Below, piece after piece: positions 59,294 through 64,000 of a stretch of 64,000 nucleotides of DNA (the first letter of the stretch is position 1; each line of letters starts with the position of its first letter). The DNA comes from Apteryx mantelli (lineage: Eukaryota; Chordata; Aves; Apterygiformes; Apterygidae). Location: NCBI RefSeq assembly GCF_036417845.1, contig NC_089981.1:25502001-25566000 (forward strand), written 5' to 3'. Under the pieces are notes generated by a model. It did not search any database, had not been told where the DNA came from, and worked only from the letters and a program-made list of their open reading frames with translations. The translations under genes and the position numbers were made by a program.

Positions 59294-62200
59294 GTAGTGG
59301 GGCGGCGGCGGGCCGGGGGTGGCGGCGGGCCGGGCCGGGCCGGGGGCGGCCGCCTTTCTGACCGAGCAGGATAAAAAAAAGTTGTGTCCGGCCAGCTGGA
59401 AGCTGGAGTTCGTTTCTGAAGGGAGGAGCGACAGCCCTGAAAACGTTATTTGTAGTCGCACGAGACGCGGCGTCTGTGCCCGGGCCCCGTTCCCTTACCG
59501 TCACGTGCTAAACGGAAACTCTCCGCCTGGCCGGGGCTGTGAGGCACTGAAATGCAACACGGCTGCGGAGCGGGCCGCTGTCTTGTGTAGCCTCTTTGGC
59601 CTCAGCTTGTTAAAAAGAAGGCGGAAAGGGAGCTCTGCTTTGCTGGCTAGGATGGCTTGGGTTTGGTTTTGTTTTAAACAACCCTATTTCAGGAAACATT
59701 AAAGTCTCTTTCTGAGGAAGTCGTTATGTGGTGATAGTTGTGCCATTCTCCAGGTGAAAATTGAAACCAGAGCCCCTAAGACTCTAAATACTGCAAGCAA
59801 GTTCGGCTTTTTGTTTTGGGGAATTTCTTTATAAAATTAAATCATTATAATTTACATGATTTAAAGACGGTGTGACAGGCATGCATCTGATCGGAACTGG
59901 ACAAACACTATTACTTTATGCGTAGAATCATGCGTAGAGTCATAAGCAAAAATCAGCCTGAAAATGAATACTGCATATTAACTCAGTGGTGGCAAATGAG
60001 ATCACCAGGCTTTTTGCAGCCTGGCCATATGGCTGTTTTGCTCTTGGGTGTTTTGGGAAGATAAAGCACAGCATCCCCCAAAGCACAGGTGCAGCTGCTG
60101 CAGTGACTGAATGAAGTCTTTCTGAGATTCTTGCTTTTCCCCTCAAGGGTGCCTTCTGTGCTTTTCTCTCGAGTCCCCATTTCTACCTAGACTGCGCCTT
60201 GTTTGACAGTTGCTGCCATAGGTAATGGGAAGCCCAGAATCATTTTGTGAGGAATTTCCTCTTTAAAATTAAATTTTAAGATACTTTTTAACAAGGTAGA
60301 ATTCCCGAGTTGCCATCTTTCAACAGACTAAGGTGTTATTATGGGAGATGGCAGGGGGTGTTCATCTCTGTTCATTGAGTAAGAGTTGTAATGCACAGTA
60401 GTTGCTTCCTTATCAGTCTCAGTAAACTGTAGAAAAGAAAACGATAGTTTCTAAGTTTCATTGCTCGTATGAGTCTTTGTCGGAGCAGAGGTGACTCTTA
60501 GCTACAACACTGCACTTTGATGCTCTTGGATAACATTTGAATTAATTTATTCCAATATTGTTAATCTGTATGTGCTTTGGGTATCAAACTCTTCGTGGTG
60601 TTGGGCCCCTTCTCTTCCTTTCATGGTTGAACAAAAGGACAATGTCTGTGCGTGTCCATGTGATGTCTGAAGACTGGCTTTTTTTATTACACTGAAAATG
60701 TTGGCAAGGGGCTATATTGTTAGCTTTTCTTTTTAAATGATAATTAGCAGGAGGAATGGCCACTGCACCGTGTGGTGAGCCAGCTCTCTGCTGCTCAGGA
60801 GCATATGCTTTGTTGTCTACAAACTGTAGTTCTGAGATTGTTAAATTCTGTAGTAGCATACCTGTATTTTGCAGATCTGTGGTTTGAGTTACTTCCTGCT
60901 CCCAGTAAAAGAAAGCGGTCATGAAACCAGCATTATTATTGGTAATACGCTGCCTTGAAAGCTCTGCTTTCTAGTTGATAAATACATTAAAATATTGATA
61001 AATACTGTGATACTTTGAAACATGCTATGAATGGTGTCTGTGAGGTTCAGATCATAGATAGCCATATAGCAGGAATGTTTCAAATGTCATATTTGGTTCA
61101 GAGATGCCAAGGATGTTCTTTTGTTTCTCTTCTCATAGTTTTCCTTTGTTTTATTCACATTCCTGTCGTACTGCGAATTTTAAAAGCTTCATTAAATCAT
61201 TTAGAGCAGTTCTACCTTGCGGTTATTGTATATGACCAGAAGAGAATGTGATGATTTTCTTTGCCTTTTCTAAATGAAATAGATTTAATTCTGTTGATTG
61301 TAACAATTCTTATTCGATGAACAGGGATGAACACCCCCTGCCATCTCCCATAGTAATACCTTAGCTGTAGAAAGATGGCAACACTGGAACGCTACCTTGT
61401 CAAAAAGTATCTTAAAATTTAATTTTAAAGAGGCAATCCATCACAGTCTTAACTTCAATCAAAAAATATCATGTGTTTACCAATTTTAAAGGTATACAGT
61501 AGTTTGTTTTGGAGAACTTCTGTTAAATAGGATGTCTCAATGTTTGCCTTTACATGACATGTAATGTGGGTTGTGGTAGAATGTGAATAAAAAAGCATTC
61601 AAGAGCTTTCCCCTAATCACTTGATGTACGGACCCTCATTTGAGAAGAAAAACACCTTAAAACCCCATTAAAGTTGGTTAAGTTATACAGGGAATGTTCA
61701 GTAAAGTTATATGCAGAATAACATTGTTATTCCAAAATAAGAGCAGAGAAGAATGTCCATATATCAGTGTAAACTCTCATAAATTCAGACTATTATTTGG
61801 TGAAATAAAACTAGATTAGATTATACTGAAGATTTGGTGTCTGAATATAATCTTTCACTTTTGTTTTCCAGTATAAGTATAGAGACCTAACTGTACAGGA
61901 GACCATCAGTGTTATTACTCAGTACAAGGACCTCAAACCTGTTATGGATTCATATGGTAAGTCTGTGTGCAAGAAAAAAAATGCATTGTATTGCTGATAG
62001 TTTAGATGTATTTGGTAGTTTTTATGAGGAAAAGGAGATTAAAGCTAGAATATGGAATTTGAGTTTCTTGATCTTTGACATCAGTACTTCCTTGGAAACA
62101 GACACAGTAGTATAGAAAGGTTACTTAAGAAAATAAATGTCTAATGTGCCAAGAAGTATTACATTTTTCACAGCTCAGCTTTTACCTGATCGCTCTTAGA

Positions 62201-63899
62201 AGTCGTATTGCATATTGCTAGCTAATCGATTGCTGCCCTAGAAACTGCTGGTATCTTACAAACTCAGCTTTGCTATAATATAAGGATATTTTTATAATTG
62301 TGTTTACTGAAAAAGTACAATAAATCTATGAATAAATACTTCATTAAAAGTGAATTGTTGTGGCAGTGCTTAAGCGTATGAAGAATACATGATATAGTCA
62401 TGTATATGGAAAATTGGCATGAGGGATTTTGTAACATAAATTAGCAGTGATTTAACCACTGTTTGTTAGCTGTTTCAAAGGGTCTGAGTAGATTTCAGTG
62501 CATTAAATGAAGAAGATACCTCGGGTCAGCTTTGAGGGCATGGTTTAATGAGATGCAGTGGGCTGGTATAGCCATTGAGATTGTGTTCCTGATCACTTAT
62601 TGTTAACTCTGTCAGTTGTTGGATCCCTCTGTGAGCCAATTTATCTTACTAAAATATCAACAAAAAAATTTGTAGTATTTTGCTTTCTAAATTACTGTCA
62701 GGAATGAGAAGTATTAAAAGGGGACATGGACAGGTAGAAGATCACCGAGTTTTAACTTGAAAAGATGCAAGTCAGCAGTTGTCAGAGAAATAAAAATTCT
62801 TACAGTGGCTGGAGAATCAAAAATAACAGCGAAAGGACTACGGTCAGAAGAGTGCTCGCAAGTTCGCATTATGATTCAGTGATCAGAATGCCAGATAGGT
62901 TTGAGCTGAGTGAGAAGCCCCTTTCTGTTACCCAGCTATTTCTAAACTGCCTTGGAAAGGTTGAGCACAAAACCGCTTACAGATAATTATACTGTTTGGA
63001 GTAGTGAACCGAGCAGTGAGAAAATGATGACATTGCTGTTGAAATAATTTTCAAGGCTGTATCCAATAATGAAATATATATCCCAGTTAAATCATGACAT
63101 ATTTTACCTATCTCTGCAGAATATTAGCACCAAAGAACTGTACACTGAGCTTCGTTTGAGGTATAACTAGAAACTTTCAGTGAAATGAAGAAAATTTTAT
63201 TACCAAAAATTGATTTATTAAGCCCGGACTAATCTACCAGATTGAAAGGATCGGAAAACTAGATACAGCAACTCAGTCAGGGTTGCTGTGCGTTTTGTGA
63301 ACTAAGACTAACTTATGTGGCAGCAAATCAAGTGCTGTGCATTCTTCCTCTTATCTACACTGTATTATTGCTGGTTAAATTTCCTTTACTGATTAGGTAA
63401 CAGATTAAATGCCTACAGGCCAATAATTTTCAGTGCTCTTGCTGACATGCTTCTTTGGAGAAACCATAAAGAATTCTTTATAATCCTAAGAAATAGGATT
63501 TTTTTAAAAATTAGATTCGAGTCCAAATTGACCTTGTAGCAATTTGTATGGTTCCAGGTTATGTTTTACTTGGGCTCTGAATAAGGAAACAGTTTTATTT
63601 GCAGTGGGTGTCGACTGACATTGTAATCGGTCATTTGTTTCTCAGAAATACTTTATTTGCAAGAAATTACCTGATCGTAGGCAATCATTCAGTCTATGGG
63701 TGTGCAAGAGCAGAACGTTTTAAGAGGAGCTTATATATTTGTAATTTTTGAAAATTTATGCTAACAAATAGATATTTATAACTGGAACAGAGATTAACAT
63801 AGCATAAGTTGAATACTGTTTGTTCCTTTTCAGTTTTTAATGATGGGTTATGTAGGGAGTTGCTGAGTCTCAGTGGAACCATTCCTGTGCCTTATAGAG
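59252..63899 (+). CDS. TSG101: TSG101 (partial, first three coding exons): ESCRT-I subunit
   Basis: TSG101 is the ESCRT-I subunit that recognises ubiquitinated cargo and PTAP-type motifs through its N-terminal UEV domain in endosomal sorting and abscission. Exons 59252-59293, 61872-61956 and 63834-63899 give residues 1-64 plus one base of codon 65: MAFSESQLKKMLAK, YKYRDLTVQETISVITQYKD, then a stretch ending SLSGTIPVPYR. Thr58 and Tyr63, known groove residues in the human protein, are present at the same numbering. The gene continues past the window; the UEV core, stalk, coiled coil and steadiness box are not here. Some normally invariant residues differ (Gln in TVQET, Leu-Cys in DGLCREL). Identity is certain from order and sequence. 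Confidence 0.96.
59327..59346 (+). other. GGGCC repeat, G-quadruplex-type
   Basis: Three GGGCC units followed by GGGGG, 33 bp past the exon 1 donor of TSG101. Upstream GGGG and GGG runs extend the G-rich block back to 59298. Confidence 0.8.
60246..60391 (+). repeat. left arm of long inverted repeat
   Basis: About 146 bp, reverse complement of 61301-61445 at roughly 89% identity by hand alignment. Shared blocks include CTCTTTAAAATTAAATTTTA, TTGCCATCTTTC and TATGGGAGATGGCAGGGGGT. Most differences are transitions. Unclassified; no other copy was noticed in the window. Confidence 0.9.
61301..61445 (-). repeat. right arm of long inverted repeat
   Basis: Pairs with 60246-60391 across a 909-bp spacer. 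Similarity stops abruptly at both ends (TGTGA at the outer end, TTGT(T)A at the inner end), which suggests either terminal inverted repeats of a roughly 1.2-kb element or two opposite insertions of one short element. No clear flanking target duplication was seen. Confidence 0.9.
61872..61956 (+). CDS. TSG101: TSG101 coding exon 2
   Basis: Residues 15-42 plus one base of 43: YKYRDLTVQETISVITQYKD then LKPVMDSY. Acceptor TTTCCAG; donor TATG|GTAAGT, phase 1. Confidence 0.96.
61957..63833 (+). other. TSG101: TSG101 intron 2
   Basis: 1877 bp of AT-rich sequence. No exon, repeat family or RNA gene recognised in it. Confidence 0.75.
63834..63899 (+). CDS. TSG101: TSG101 coding exon 3
   Basis: Residues 43-64 plus one base of 65: VFNDGLCRELLSLSGTIPVP then YR. 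Acceptor TTTTCAG; donor AGAG|GTATGC, phase 1. The last 100 bp of the window are the start of intron 3. Confidence 0.95.
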
Positions 63900-64000
63900 G
63901 TATGCATTTATTATCATTAATATTATTAATTATTGTTATTATTACTATTTTCCCAAATTACATGAAAGGCGACTTAGATTTAGATTTGTAGTGGTTCATC

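Larger units (their letters stand above)
59294..61871 (+). other. TSG101: TSG101 intron 1
   Basis: Begins with a G-quadruplex-prone GGGCC tract (59327-59346), leaves the CpG island by about 59.6 kb, then holds the two inverted-repeat arms at 60246-60391 and 61301-61445. No additional exon is supported. Confidence 0.8.

Noticed and set aside
58833-59374. Overlapping frames on both strands in the TSG101 CpG island
   Set aside because: GC-rich promoter shadows; the real exon is 59252-59293 in a different frame from the longest one.

Overview
The window is vertebrate nuclear DNA, most likely from a bird. It holds three intron-containing genes in a row on the + strand: SPTY2D1 (coding exons 16377-32268), UEVLD (43956-56874) and the first three coding exons of TSG101 (59252-63899, running off the right edge). 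This is the block known from mammalian 11p15-type synteny. A bird is favoured by compact introns, low repeat load, an old CR1/L3-lineage LINE fragment and overall protein similarity. The species cannot be named from the sequence alone, and a non-avian sauropsid is not excluded.

Layout. Positions 1 to about 15.9 kb are a gene-free flank with an AAAAG microsatellite, palindromic elements, a degenerate minisatellite and a decayed L3/CR1 LINE (13090-13985). A CpG-island promoter at about 15.9-16.4 kb starts SPTY2D1, which has six coding exons and a predicted 707-residue protein. Its third exon carries 15 uninterrupted 11-residue Gly/Pro/Ser repeats. About 11.7 kb of 3' UTR and intergenic sequence follows. 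A second CpG island starts UEVLD, with 12 coding exons and 478 residues (UEV domain fused to an LDH/MDH-like domain). After 2.4 kb a third, ETS-site-rich CpG island starts TSG101. All 18 complete introns are GT-AG, and every exon was joined by reading-frame continuity.

How the genes relate. SPTY2D1 is a histone H3-H4 chaperone (SPT2 family). UEVLD and TSG101 are paralogues: their first three coding exons have the same lengths (42/85/63 versus 42/85/66 nt) and the same intron phases, so they look like a tandem duplication. UEVLD then gained an LDH-type second half. That half keeps the dinucleotide-binding glycines but has Gln where LDH has its catalytic His, and lacks the mobile-loop Arg, so it reads as a pseudo-dehydrogenase. 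TSG101 is the ESCRT-I subunit.

The most unusual non-coding structure is a pair of roughly 145-bp inverted repeats, about 89% identical by eye, facing each other across 909 bp inside TSG101 intron 1. I found no tRNA, rRNA, CRISPR or bacterial-type feature, and no clearly novel multi-gene system.
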